The position numbers were made by a program, and so were the translations under genes. Positions 53,637 through 64,000 of a DNA stretch of 64,000 nt are shown piece by piece. The notes under the pieces were generated by a model. That model had not been told where the DNA came from. It saw only the letters and a program-made list of their open reading frames with translations, and did no database searches. The DNA is taken from the NCBI RefSeq assembly GCF_001642475.1, contig NW_019173955.1, forward strand, positions 124,001 through 188,000, written 5' to 3'. This DNA comes from Fonsecaea monophora. Lineage: Eukaryota > Ascomycota > Eurotiomycetes > Chaetothyriales > Herpotrichiellaceae. Each line of letters begins with the position of its first letter. Position 1 is the stretch's first letter.

Positions 53637-55295
53637 ATGACAGAATTCGATGAGGAGTCGAAGGTAGTCACCCAAATCCAAAATGGGAATACTACGGGTC
53701 TTCCCAGTGACGGGGTCGCCCTGGGAGTCATCGATTGGTATGGGCCCGACGACCCGGAAAACCCATACAACTGGCCCCTGCGCAAGAAATGGACAATCAC
53801 CGCGGTAGGGATCCTGGCGACGTTCACGACGATCCTGAACGGCACAATGATCACCGTCGCCCACGAGGCTATCAACAATGAGTTTGGCGTCAGTGACGCC
53901 AAATTTCCAAACTCGTACTGGCCAGTCACTAGTTGGGCCTTGGGGGGTGGTTTGTGTGGCCTCGTCGTTTTGCCTCTGATGGAGGATTTTGGTGTGCGGC
54001 CCGCATTCCTTCTCACATACATCGTCTTCATCTGCTTCATCATCCCACAGGCAGTGGCGCAAAATTTCGCAACGCTGATCGTCTCGCGGTTCTTCTCCGG
54101 TGGTTGCGTGTCTGTCCTCGCCAACACCGCTGCAGCCTTGATCGGCAACATCTGGGAAGGCGACCGCGCTCGCACCATCCCTATGAGTCTCTTCGTCACT
54201 CTCTACCTTGCCGGGAGTAGCACCGGACCTGTTATTGCGGGTGTCATATTCGAAAACCTGTCGTGGCGATGGATCTCGTATATCCAGCTGATCTGGTATG
54301 GCGCTCTCTTCCCCATCTACATCTTCTTTTTCCAGGAGAGCAGGGGTTCCATCATCCTTCAAAAGCGTGCTTTGAAGCTACAGAAGGCGGGCGTCGCAAT
54401 ACTGGGCCCACACGACGGAGGCCATCTGAGTCTGCCACGCAAGTTGATTCGGAGCACGAAGCGGCCTTTGCGGATGCTCCTCACCGAACCGGTCCTCTTT
54501 GTCTTCACACTCTGGTCAGCTTTCATGGTCGGTACCGTTTATCTCTTCACCCAGTCCGTCGAGCAGGTCTTCGCTGGGTTGTACGGCTGGTCAGCCTCAC
54601 AGGCTGGCTATGTCCAAGCAGCAGTCGTTGTAGGCGAGTTCGTCGGCTGGACTGGAGTTCTCATCAATGCCAAGCTGTACTTCGCCTCAGTGTCCCGCAA
54701 TACGGAAGTGCCGGGGACACCCATACCCGAAGCTCGACTTTATGTGAGTGTTTTCGGAAGTTTCGTCGGCGTGGCCGGTGGTATGTTTGTGTATGGGTAA
54801 GTTTCCTTGCCTCTTGCCGTATGCACCCGCTGGATATTGGACAATGGACTGAAAGAAGCCTCCATTTGTCTCCTCTGCTGCTTGTATAATCAGAACCGAA
54901 AACTAATGTCTCTTCACCGTCGCAGATGGACCTCCTACCCTTCCGCACCCTGGATCGCACCGGCAATCGGCCTCGCCATGGTCGGGTACGGGGTGAACGT
55001 GGTGGTGGTAGCGATCGCCGACTATGTGGTGGACGCATACGCCAAGTACGCTGGTAGTGCGTGTGCAGCCGTCGTGCTGGGCGAGAACCTGTTCTCAGCC
55101 TTTTTGCCCCTCGCCGCGCAGAGCATGTACACCGATCTCGGCTTCCGTTGGGCCAGCAGCCTGTTGGGCTTCCTGGCTCTACTCCTCTCCTTTGCGCCCG
55201 TGTGTATATTGTTCGCAGGCCGGCGACTGAGGCAACGGAGCCCCTTTATGAAGGAGGCGATTGTTCTGAGGAGGGAATACTCGCGCGCGAATTGA
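53637..55295 (+). CDS. MFS transporter, DHA1 drug:H+ antiporter type
   Basis: Two exons, 53637-54796 and 54926-55295, with a 129-nt intron, encode 509 residues. The start is MTEFDEESKVVTQ; the codon two residues upstream is TTG and is not used. The pre-membrane motif DPENPYNWPLRKKWTI is the hallmark of the fungal DHA1/polyamine group. Twelve helices follow. The second half of the N-terminal bundle has SRFFSGGCVSVLANTAAALI and GDRARTIPMSLFVTLYLAGS, then GPVIAGVIFENLSWRWISYI. A large central loop separates the two six-helix halves. The last exon adds WTSYPSAPWIAPAIGLAMVG and two further helices. It should be a plasma-membrane proton antiporter for toxicants, polyamines or metabolites; the cargo is unknown. 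Confidence 0.92.
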
Positions 55296-55393
55296 GAATT
55301 CTGCGAGAGTTTTTGTCTTGTTTGTCGAAGAGGTGGTTTTGTGTACCTCAAAAAAGTTGTCAGGGACATCGTGGCGATTTGCACAGCGTCGTC

Positions 55394-55420
55394 TTGCATT
55401 GCATTGCATTGCGTTGCATT
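55394..55420. repeat. GCATT pentanucleotide repeat
   Basis: About five TTGCA/GCATT units, one with a G variant, just 3' of the MFS gene. Confidence 0.8.
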
Positions 55421-55596
55421 GGGTATATGGTTTGGTTTGGCATGGCACCGGCGCAGCACAGGATAAATCACACAAAGAACGAAAAGGGGAAAGAGTAATA
55501 AAAAGAAAAGAGAAGAGCTGCACACTCTCGGGGTACATACAGAAGATACAGTGCATGCATGGGCTAGATATATCTAGAATATATCTTATGATCACG

Positions 55597-55628
55597 ACGC
55601 TCCACGCTCTACGCTCCACGCTCCACGC
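55597..55628. repeat. ACGCTCC heptanucleotide repeat
   Basis: Four to five units of ACGCTCC with one ACGCTCT variant. Confidence 0.8.
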
Positions 55629-58402
55629 CCAACCCAGGGCTTCGAGATTCCTGTTGAATAAATCCCGGATGCTCACCAGCCACTGAGTTGACGCACGAGT
55701 CAATATCAATGACACGCTTGCGTTCTCGGAACGAAGTGTAGCGAGAAGATCCTTGATAGCGGTGCGTCTCCCCCCTCTTCAAGGGAGATATCGCCAAAGA
55801 CGCCAGGGGAACGACTTCAGCTCCTCCTCAGCATCTCCGTCGCAAGCTAGTCGTGCGGGCCCTTGAATTCCGTCCCAGGACGGGCTGTCGGATGGGACCA
55901 TTTCTTCGAGGGTTCCCCCTTTCCCCGAAAGACGGGGTTGGTCGGGGATGGAATAGAGGGTAGTCATTGCCAGCCAGACTTACGACTCATGAGTCGTGTC
56001 ATGACCTGGCCGGACCAGACCAGACCAGGCAATACTAACAAAGTCTTCCGAAACATCGTATCCAAGCATTCTTCGTTTCCGTATCGTATCGTGGACTCGT
56101 GGTCCCCTGCACTAGTTCCAAGTACGCCACGGTGCACGGCAATCTAAAAAGGTGTGCGTCGCGCCCATGAACAATGTCTAGGGATAGCCAGGCTGGGGGC
56201 GACTTTGTGGTTCTTGTAGAAGGGGCATTACAGAAAGACCCGAGGGAGAGATTCGCCAGGCTCATAGAACCTGTACTTGATACATACCTACCAAAAGCCC
56301 CCGAGGCCCTTCTACAGCCAAATACTTAGTCGATATACAAACCACTTTTTGGGAACAAGTCTGCTTCGGCAAGAATGCACTTGCTAGAGAACTTAACCAG
56401 GCACAAACCTATCACCTTGGCATCACGTAACAACAACTCAGTGTCCCTGTTGAAGTCTTTGGTCTCAAGGGCGTCGAGAACAAGACACGCCCCAAGAGTC
56501 AGTGGTAGGAAATAGTCCCGAGGGACTTTTGCCGACAAGCGCTGCAACCGAGTAGTTCGGTGGGCTCGTCGCAAAGGTGGGAGGGGGGAGGAAGGTGAGG
56601 GCTGGTTTCGAGAGATGTCACTCGTACAACACGAGAGCCTCTTGCAGGTTGTAGCCTTCTACATACATACTATCGACAGAGAGGCCATTTGATTCCCGGT
56701 GTCGTTGTATTTGCAACGGGTCCTACGCTCTGGCCACCACGGCGGCTGGTCGAGGGAACAGATCCAGGACATCAAACACCACAGCATGAGTAGGAGAACA
56801 AATTCATCCATCCGTTCCCCTCTCTTGCTTGCGGTCGACGTTCCGATCCCGAGGTCGTGGGCAACCCGTTGCAGTGAAGTATGCTATGCCGGGGCTCAAT
56901 CGAACAATCAATCATACATAGCCTTGGGAGTGTAGCTTCACCCTCTCCCCGGACAAAATAACTACTGTAGGGTGTCCTTTTTTTTTTTCTTGGATTGAGT
57001 TTTTTTTTTGCGTTTTCTTCGGGAAACCCAGAAGAAAAAAGAGAGACACCGCCGTTTTGGCCGTTGTTGTTTTGTCGTCGTCCGCTTGCTTGTCGACGGC
57101 GACGCTGCGCTAACGGGTTTGGCGCTCCAGCTCGGTTAGAATCTCATTGTCCCATTGCAACACCCACCTCGTATTCCCCCCCCGCAAGTTGGGTCTCGGA
57201 TACCCGGGGGGTAGCCGGGCCTTGCTTCAAGCACCTAGGGGTATGTACGTGGAATGAGTGCCTGGCCTGGAACAAACCACCCAGGTGACTTGACTTGGAC
57301 GTGCCTGCCGTATTTAACTATCAGGCTTCATCGTATGCTCGAGATCGCAGTGCTGCAAGATCTCATGAGCTTGAGGAGAATCGGGTATCATCACGAGCGT
57401 ATATACATATGTATATCGATGGATTGTGTGGGTTTGTTGTTAAAATGGAATTGGTCAAGCAAGCTCGAGTGTCCGTCCCGTTCAGGATCCAGGATCCATC
57501 ATACAAATTACCTGGAGGCAAGTACTAGCACCTTCTGGGGCGAAGGAACTCGTCTAATCTCGGGATCAGGGCAGGTTCCGTCCGAGACCACGTTGCGAGA
57601 GCGAGAAAGAACGCCTCCCCCAGCCTTTTCGCCCTTCCGGTCGACCTGGCTCGATCATGGGCGGTCGAAGTCCTTGATGAGAACATGGCCCAGGCCACAG
57701 GGTTAGCCAGAGGACTAAGTCACAGCAATTATCCCTGTCCCGTCGTATTTTCGTTTGGGGGAGGGCAAGGAGGGGAGGAAAGGGGGTCCACATGACCCTT
57801 GGTGCTTCCTCATCCTACTCGTCCATGTTTATTTGGGCCTCTAGGCTCGAATTAGGATGATCATCAGCTGGTTGCTTCTCGCAGTTTTGGCGAGGGACAA
57901 GGATCCGGGAATTGGTGCCTGCCTCTCGAATTTCGCGAGGCCTGGATTCCGGGACGATTTCGCTTTGGCGCTCTCGAGTGTTTGGCGAGACATAGGGGTT
58001 TAGGGATGACTTGCTTTCTTTCGCTCTCGGGAATCCATGGGCTGAGAACCAAAAAACAATCTAAGAAAGCCTCGTGGGCAACAAACGCAGATCTCGAAAC
58101 ACTGCTCATGACCGCATGGATGATCTTCCGAGTCCCGAGGATTCTGGGTTCGAGTCGTTAGTGCGATAGTTTGTATTGGCCGAGGAAGCTCTGACTTCCG
58201 GTATTGGACACCTGGATTTCGTCTCCCCCACGGGGAATCGCGCCAGCGGAAAACCTTGGCGGTGACTTGGCGGGGGCTTGGCGAATATTTCCGGGGGAGG
58301 GAAGGGGGAACCATTCAGCAGACGAGATGGCTTCGTTAGATACCTAGTAGCTCTGGATAGTCTCATCAGGCGTGACAGGCTAGGGTCGATGGGATGGAAA
58401 GA

Positions 58403-58408
58403 TATAAA
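58403..58408 (+). promoter_or_regulatory. TATA box of the TRI12-type MFS gene
   Basis: TATAAA in the context GATATAAAGG, 76 to 81 bases upstream of the ATG at 58484. Confidence 0.55.
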
Positions 58409-58483
58409 GGGCATCACCCCTTTTTCGCTTTGCCCACAATGGAATAACCCAGTCCACCTCTGGAATACTTCACCACCATCACA

Positions 58484-61261
58484 ATGGCTGTTGAAGACCA
58501 GGCGAAAACTCCAACGGACGTCGTCCACGATGAAACCAAAGCTGATCTGAGTGATGGAAATCTCGACCGCGAGACGGCGGCGCCTGACGAGGCCAACGTG
58601 AAGATTGGTCCCCGTGTCTACCTGGCGCTGCTGGTATGAACTGCTCTCCCCCCAACTCAACAAGGATGCCCTGCTGACTTGACGGGCTATCATCTCTGGT
58701 AGGCTCTCGCGCTCACCTACGAAGCGGCTCTGTTCTCCTTTGTTGTCCCATCGGCCGTTCTCCTGACCATCAACAACGATCTTGGCCCCTCGCCCGATTT
58801 CACCTGGATTAGTACAACATGGTCCCTGTCAAACGCCATCCTACAATCCATTGCCGGGAGGTTCACCGACATCTTTGGACGCCGATACTTTCTCATTGCC
58901 GGCAGCGTACTTGGCTTTGTTGGTACGTTTATACAAACGCTTCCCTTCCCTCCATCTGGATCCTTTCTTTTGTGTAGTTGGGGGGGAAGAATGCTAAGAC
59001 CAAATGCTAGGAACCTTGGTTGCGGGACGGTACGTAGTCCAGTCCCCTTTTTCTTTCCTTTCTCGTGCAGGAAAAACGACGCAACATGGAAAAGGAAGAA
59101 TTTCTGACAAGATTATATAGTGCAAACACAATCAGCACTGTCATCGCTGGTACAACACTGATGGTACAGTTCTTACCCCCGATTGTGACCCTTTGGGGGG
59201 GGGGGGGGGGGAGGTTGTTTCTTTTCGACGTACTCGGCTAAAACGCAGTGAAATGACACAGGGTGTTGGCGCTTCGACTCAGCAGATTGCCTATGCAGCG
59301 GCCTTTGACATTGTCCCAAGAAAACATCGCGGCACGGTCCTTGCGGCCATGAACTTTGCAGCCTTGCCAGGCTCCATGTTCGGCGCAGTCATCGGTTCGT
59401 TGATTCCTTTCTACGAGCAAGACGAAGGACCACCCTTTTTAGCTAAGTCGTTAATCAGGTTTCAATATTGTCAAGACCTTGACCTGGCGGTACACCTTCT
59501 ACTTCGGCTGCCTGGCAAATGGTCTTTCCTTTCTCACCCTCGTCTGCTTCTATTGGCCTCCTGGCTGGGTTGGTCTTCACCCGGACGGCAAATCTCGAAA
59601 GCAACAAATCCGAGAACTTGACTATGTCTGTGTTGTCCTCTTTGGTGGAGGTTTGATCGCTTTTCTCCTGGGAGTTGGCTGGGGTGGCAATCCCACCCCA
59701 TGGATCAGCGCAAAGGTCCTTGCACCACTATTGATCGGCGGTATGGTCGTCGCTTTCTCCAGATGTCGTTGATATATATATATCTGACGCGAAATTCTAG
59801 CCGTGACGCTTATTGTGGCCGTGCCACTCTGGGAAAGATACAGCGACCCCAAGATCGACAAACTCTTCCCCCCTGAGCTGATGACCAGGTTCAGAACGGT
59901 CGTTTTGCCCCTTGTTTGTTTATTCTGCAACGGGGTTGTGGTAAGTCGGCGGTGTCTCCCGAAAAAAAGCCCAAGCGAGGTGTTGCTCAAAGTCGACTGA
60001 CAAGGTCTCATAATAGCTGGTGAGCTTCCAAGTCTTCTGGCCTCAGCGTGAGTACTTCATATACCATACCACAAACTTGCGTGCCGGCTAACAGGCGAGC
60101 AGAGGTTCAACGCTTGTTCACAACCGAACCGGGTCGGGCTGGCTGGTTAAGTTTCTGCATGAATGGCGCTGGAACCAGTATGTCTTCTTTTCCGAGCCGA
60201 ACAAACTCCTCGTTCCCTGGTGCTGATATGGTTACAGCGGGAATCATCGTGTCCGGCTCGCTCTTTGGCATCGTCAAATACACCAAATATCAATTGATCG
60301 TCTACGCGGTTTTCCAATGCGCCTTTACTGCTGCAATGGCATCGATCACCAGGGATTCGCTGGCGAGAGCTGTTGTTCTCTGCCTGATTGCGAAATTTAC
60401 CATAGCCGGAAGTAGCATAATCGCGACGCTGTTCGTGCAGTTCGGGGCTGGCGATACCCGCCTTGGTGCCGCGACTGGGTAAGACGTTGTCCCCGCTCCT
60501 GTTGGATCGACCCATTCGCTAATCCGCCACGCAGAATACGTGGCACGCTTATAAGCGCGGGGGGTTCCATTGGTCTCGCGATTTGCACATCGGTGGTTGG
60601 GAACAAAGTCAGAGAGTCACTGTCGCCAGCTTTGGTCGCCGCTGTGGTGGATGCGGGGCTGCCTGCAGACTCGGCGGCAGGCTTCATCAGTCAGTGCTGT
60701 CCTCCCACGCGTACAATTCAGATGACAAGACTAACGACGATTACAGCTGCCTTCGTCTCCGGCAAACCGGGTGCCCTTGATGCCGTCATAGGAGCGACTC
60801 CTGAAGTGATAGAGGCTGCCACCCGTGCCTCTCAAGCGGTCTATGCCGACGCTTTCTCTCTCGTGTACTTGATCACGATCGTGTTCACAGGTAATGATTT
60901 TCTCCCCAGGGCACCGAGTCGGGAACGCTAACCTAGCAATAGGGGCGGCATTGATCTGTACTTTCTTCATTCCCAGTGTCGACCATCACCTGACCAAGTA
61001 AGATAGATACACACGACTCATATTCGAGATTTCTCTTTGCTGACCGCAAACGCCAGGCATACCGCCGTCCAGCTCGACAAGGCCCATATTGTTGGACACG
61101 GTGAAGGTGAAGCTAAGGTGTTCAGGGAGGAAGACAGTGAGGACGGTATTGAGAAAAGTAGCCTACCGAACGAGATGGCCGGGGCGGTGCTGCACGGACA
61201 TCTACAACTTGGCCGGTATGGTCTTGTATGGCCCAGGAGGCAGGCAGAGATGGAGGGGTGA
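58484..61261 (+). CDS. TRI12-type MFS transporter (trichothecene pump/siderophore transporter family), 14 exons
   Basis: Exons: 58484-58633, 58703-58922, 59011-59029, 59121-59163, 59262-59394, 59459-59740, 59801-59940, 60017-60047, 60103-60177, 60238-60478, 60535-60689, 60747-60890, 60943-60997, 61057-61261. They encode 630 residues and every phase closes. The N-terminal soluble part (MAVEDQAKTPTDVVHDE) precedes about 14 helices. Key signatures are TWISTTWSLSNAILQSIAGR and FTDIFGRRYFL, GVGASTQQIAYAAAFDIVPR and KHRGTVLAAMNFAALPGSMF, then KTLTWRYTFYFGCLANGLSF. The TRI12 family includes trichothecene efflux pumps and siderophore-iron importers; the cargo cannot be told here and no toxin-biosynthesis gene is in the window. 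Exon 3 is only 19 nt. The C-terminal 70 residues are hydrophilic and acidic. A 17-base G run lies in intron 4. Confidence 0.9.
59195..59211. repeat. Poly-G homopolymer inside an intron
   Basis: Seventeen consecutive G residues in the fourth intron of the TRI12-type gene. Possibly length-variable or a sequencing-sensitive site. Confidence 0.9.
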
Positions 61262-62460
61262 GTGGGCTGGCTGGGCAGGGGCGAAAACAACCATATATTA
61301 AGCTTTGGGCTAAGCCTTGATCTCAGGCGGGAGCTAAGCCGACATCGTATAAGCTTAATTATTACCTTACAGGGGTGCTAGGCGGGTGCGTGGATACCAA
61401 GGAGCGGAGTACCTGTTGTACCGAGTATGCGCTACGAGTTACTCACGAGTAGGTAAGCACCTAAGTAAAGCGGCTGGTCGGCGGCTCACCAGGTGGGGGT
61501 CCTTCTTAAACGGGTGCGAAGACGGGGCGTACTTTGCTGCAGCCAAATACCACTCGAAACGAGCATCGACTTTTATTTACTATGTACCTTGTACCGAGCC
61601 TTGTATGGGCCCTCGTTATGCTAATACAGTCCTGCGAATACTACCTAGTAGGTACCCAGGTATCCTTTTCGTTGACGCGTAATTCATCAGGCTCACATCA
61701 CCTTGAGCTTTACAAGTTTCCCCGGCCTTCAGCCCCTCAGCACCGGCATTGTAAGGCGCAAAAAACACAAAACAAAATGAAGCCTAGACCATTGATCTCG
61801 GTTGTCAGCTGCAACGTCCTGTCAATGCCCAATTCTTCGCCATTGGTGTCCTCCAGAGCAACTTGCTGCATAGTGTCAGCCCGTTGTCGCGTTCCAGGGG
61901 GGCAAGTCACCACTGCGCACTGTTCTTGGTCGGTATCATGTCTCGAGCTCTGTGCGCCGTCAAGGGATGATCTTCAGGCTAATCAACCCGGACACTGATT
62001 GGCGAGACCAATCCCCTGCTCTTTCCCCAGAGATGCTGACCTGTGCCCTCCAGATTCTGTGCTAGTCCACAAAAATTCATAAGTCATGTAAGCGAGCTCA
62101 TTGAAAGTCGCGGCGTCTCCCGAAGAGAAACGTAATCTCATCAAGCCTCGCCTGCATTGAACCTTAGGCGCCGCCGGCCAATGAGACTTGGGCGCAAGGC
62201 TAGCCTGGATCTTAATACAGAGGTTCTGCCCTTCGGACTCTGTCCGGTCCAAGAACGAAGTCGTGGATAAAGAGGGAAAAGACAGCCCCTAAACAACAAG
62301 CGGGATAACTCCACTTTGATTCTATACTTGAGTACTGTCTCGGCGAGTCTTGACGAGGGTTCGGCGTTAGGAGGCTGCCGTCTTTGTCTTGATCACGGGC
62401 ATCACTGGCGGGTAAGAGGATGATTGCTGATATTTCGAGGTCATGCGCTATCAACGCAGT
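61262..62460. other. Convergent intergenic spacer, no gene seen
   Basis: Between the TRI12-type gene and the 3' end of the last gene. Short frames only; GTACC/GAGTAC words recur near 61400-61460 and 61580-61660. Confidence 0.5.
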
Positions 62461-64000
62461 TTATGGATCTCGTCTGGGCCAAATCCGACCGGCGAATCGG
62501 AGCACCAATTCCCGCTGGGAATAGGGATCATAGAGGTATGCCACCAACAAATCTTCCAAGTCCCTCACGTTGCCAACTCCTATTTCGGTCGCCGCAGTCC
62601 TTGCGAGGTGGACGAACCACTCCAGGTCTTCTCCACCGGTGCAACAGACGCCTCCAAACACAGCTACCCAGAGGAGACAATCAGTGCGGGGCTGCCACAG
62701 CAGCCCAAGATCGGTGCTTTCTAGTTTAGCACGCAGGGAGTTGACCGAAGTACATGCCGCTCGCCGGCCCATGGTTGGGGAGCGCAGAAGAACGGCGCAG
62801 TAGGCTGTGGCAATCCTCACGCTGTCAGCCTTGTCGTCCAGGTCGCAATGGAGGGGCATCGATAGAAGTCTGTGCACAATAATCAGAGTCCGCCAATTGA
62901 ACCACTTGTAGTACTCGTGGACATAGTGAGGTGAAGCAGCCAAAAAGGCCGACATTTTCAAGACTTGAATCAGGTCTGCAAAACTGTCGGCCAAGATTTG
63001 ACATTCACTGAAGGTGTCCACCAGGATCTCGAGCAGTGACCCTGGTTGAAAGGGCAGCTGACTTTGAGATTCGATCCGTAGCAACAACTCCTCCGGTAAA
63101 GGGCCAGGATCCAGAGTGACAACAAGACGTGGAACACCGAGCCGCTTCAGCGCTGCAATGCAGTCCAGCATGAATATCCTCTCCAGCTGATAATCATCAA
63201 AGGTGCTCAGGCCTCCAAGAGCATCAACCATGGAGAGTAGCGCTTGGAAATGTGGTTCGGCTGCCTCGTAGTTGTCCGAGTGTATCCCTGCAGCGTAGAG
63301 CCGATGGAGGTCCACCGCCGTGTGATGATCCAATTGTCCATTGGCAAGTTTGGTCTGGAGGGCGTGTACCGCTCTGGTCTTGAAAAACACGGGAACGCGT
63401 TGATTATCTTCTTCAGAGACGTTCGGTAACAGCAGTCTACCTTCCCGAGCAACCATCTGAGCTGCAGCAGAGGCAAGAAATGCATACATATGTGCGGGTT
63501 CTGTCATGCAAGCCTGCATGTCTGCATGGATCGAGGGCGCATGGCGGAATTGACCCATAGATACCTTTTGGGTGTCTTTCCAGAACTTTTCTGGGAGTAT
63601 AATCGTGTTGTAATGCTTGATTAAAGGCGGCGCCCATTGTTCCAAGGCGCGATGAGCGTTTGTGGGTGGGCTAGCAACTCCTCCTAGCGGGATCGATGGA
63701 CTGACAACACTGGCAACGCTTCTGGTCGGTGGCGGGAGATTGTAGCTCGAGGAGGAAGTATCAAAGTATTGACCAGGACGATAAGGGTGAGAGGAGCCAA
63801 AAACACTGGTATGTTGTGAAGGAATAGGAGGCGATGCAGGCGTGGAAGTGAAAGGGTCTGAGAACAGTGCGGAGAGTTGAGGGTCAAGGGATGTATGTGC
63901 TATGGCTTGAGGGCTCGTCGATTGGAACAAAGGGTCTTCAAGGTCGATGTTCTGTATAATGTCGAAGTAGCTTGCCCCTTGAGAAGGCGCATCCTGGGTT
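62461..64000 (-). CDS. Partial fungal transcription-factor-like protein
   Basis: The open frame runs to the right window edge, giving the last 512 residues. There is no in-frame ATG near the edge (the apparent start at 63930 is a TTG Leu codon), so the 5' end lies outside. The visible N-terminal 100 residues are low-complexity (Ser, Pro, Thr, Gln). Helical regions then follow: QWAPPLIKHYNTIILPEKFW, PAHMYAFLASAAAQMVAREG, VHALQTKLANGQLDHHTAVD and LHRLYAAGIHSDNYEAAEPH, with ALLSMVDALGGLSTFDDYQL. This pattern (a Gly-Gly turn after a helix pair, repeated hydrophobic helices) is usual in fungal regulatory proteins that often carry a Zn2Cys6 cluster at the N-terminus. Whether this one does cannot be seen. 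Converges on the TRI12-type transporter gene, 1.2 kb away. Confidence 0.65.
   Translation of the reverse strand, partial: TQDAPSQGASYFDIIQNIDLEDPLFQSTSPQAIAHTSLDPQLSALFSDPFTSTPASPPIPSQHTSVFGSSHPYRPGQYFDTSSSSYNLPPPTRSVASVVSPSIPLGGVASPPTNAHRALEQWAPPLIKHYNTIILPEKFWKDTQKVSMGQFRHAPSIHADMQACMTEPAHMYAFLASAAAQMVAREGRLLLPNVSEEDNQRVPVFFKTRAVHALQTKLANGQLDHHTAVDLHRLYAAGIHSDNYEAAEPHFQALLSMVDALGGLSTFDDYQLERIFMLDCIAALKRLGVPRLVVTLDPGPLPEELLLRIESQSQLPFQPGSLLEILVDTFSECQILADSFADLIQVLKMSAFLAASPHYVHEYYKWFNWRTLIIVHRLLSMPLHCDLDDKADSVRIATAYCAVLLRSPTMGRRAACTSVNSLRAKLESTDLGLLWQPRTDCLLWVAVFGGVCCTGGEDLEWFVHLARTAATEIGVGNVRDLEDLLVAYLYDPYSQRELVLRFAGRIWPRRDP

Larger units (their letters stand above)
55296..58402. other. Longest gene-poor stretch, 3.1 kb
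   Basis: No gene is supported. It holds GCATT and CTCCACG repeats near its left end, oligo-T runs near 56978-56988 and 57000-57008, and a minus-strand frame of 82 codons at 56326-56574 that reads smoothly (CLVLDALETKDFNRDTELLL) but lacks a start context or a splice partner. It may contain a degenerate gene or an RNA gene that I cannot recognise. Confidence 0.45.

Noticed and set aside
58140..58160. GGGTTCGAGTC resembling a tRNA B box
   Set aside because: No matching A box or stem pairing within the expected distance.
58484..61261. Reading the TRI12-type gene as a mycotoxin-pump locus
   Set aside because: The same family covers siderophore transporters, and no toxin-biosynthesis gene is present, so the specific role is not supported.

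Overview
The window is nuclear DNA from a filamentous ascomycete (Pezizomycotina). Evidence: short GT-AG introns (41 to 183 nt in the models below) with GTAAGT-like donors, monocistronic genes on both strands, long low-complexity spacers, and fungus-specific families (TRI12-type and DHA MFS transporters, TDT/Mae1 transporter, Hva1 Tudor protein, hybrid histidine kinase, fungal transcription-factor-like proteins). Eurotiomycetes or Chaetothyriales are plausible, but the class cannot be fixed from the sequence alone. No tRNA, rRNA, CRISPR array or transposon open reading frame was seen.

Layout. 0.6-11 kb: an NDH-2/AMID-like FAD oxidoreductase, a 1198-residue disordered protein with a membrane-associated C-terminus, a four-helix membrane protein and the MUS81 nuclease. 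11-15 kb: a ten-exon cytochrome P450 and a 2H cyclic phosphodiesterase. 16-24 kb: a small hydrophilic protein, an Hva1 Tudor/AT-hook protein, a TDT transporter and a secreted GlcG/HbpS-like protein. 25-31.6 kb: a 1153-residue presumed mitochondrial protein divergent from a transcription-factor-like protein, which converges on a short-chain dehydrogenase. 33-37 kb: an integral membrane protein and a second short-chain dehydrogenase. 38-44 kb: an intronless DHA2-type MFS transporter and a coiled-coil protein. 45-50 kb: a GAF hybrid histidine kinase. 50-64 kb: an OPT transporter, a DHA1-type MFS transporter, a 14-exon TRI12-type MFS transporter and the 3' part of a transcription-factor-like gene cut by the window edge.

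Most genes look like ordinary euchromatic housekeeping or accessory genes. They do not form a recognisable biosynthetic cluster, because the P450, the dehydrogenases and the transporters are far apart and no polyketide, peptide or terpene synthase is present. Exon models for spliced genes were built by hand from splice signals, reading phase and family resemblance; in all of them the phases close exactly. The most interesting items are a stop-free 90-nt intron just after the receiver domain of the histidine kinase, a duplicated Trp-containing motif and Cys/His knuckle in the 1198-residue protein, and an apparent GC-AG intron plus a 41-nt intron in the P450. I found no convincing new multi-gene system.
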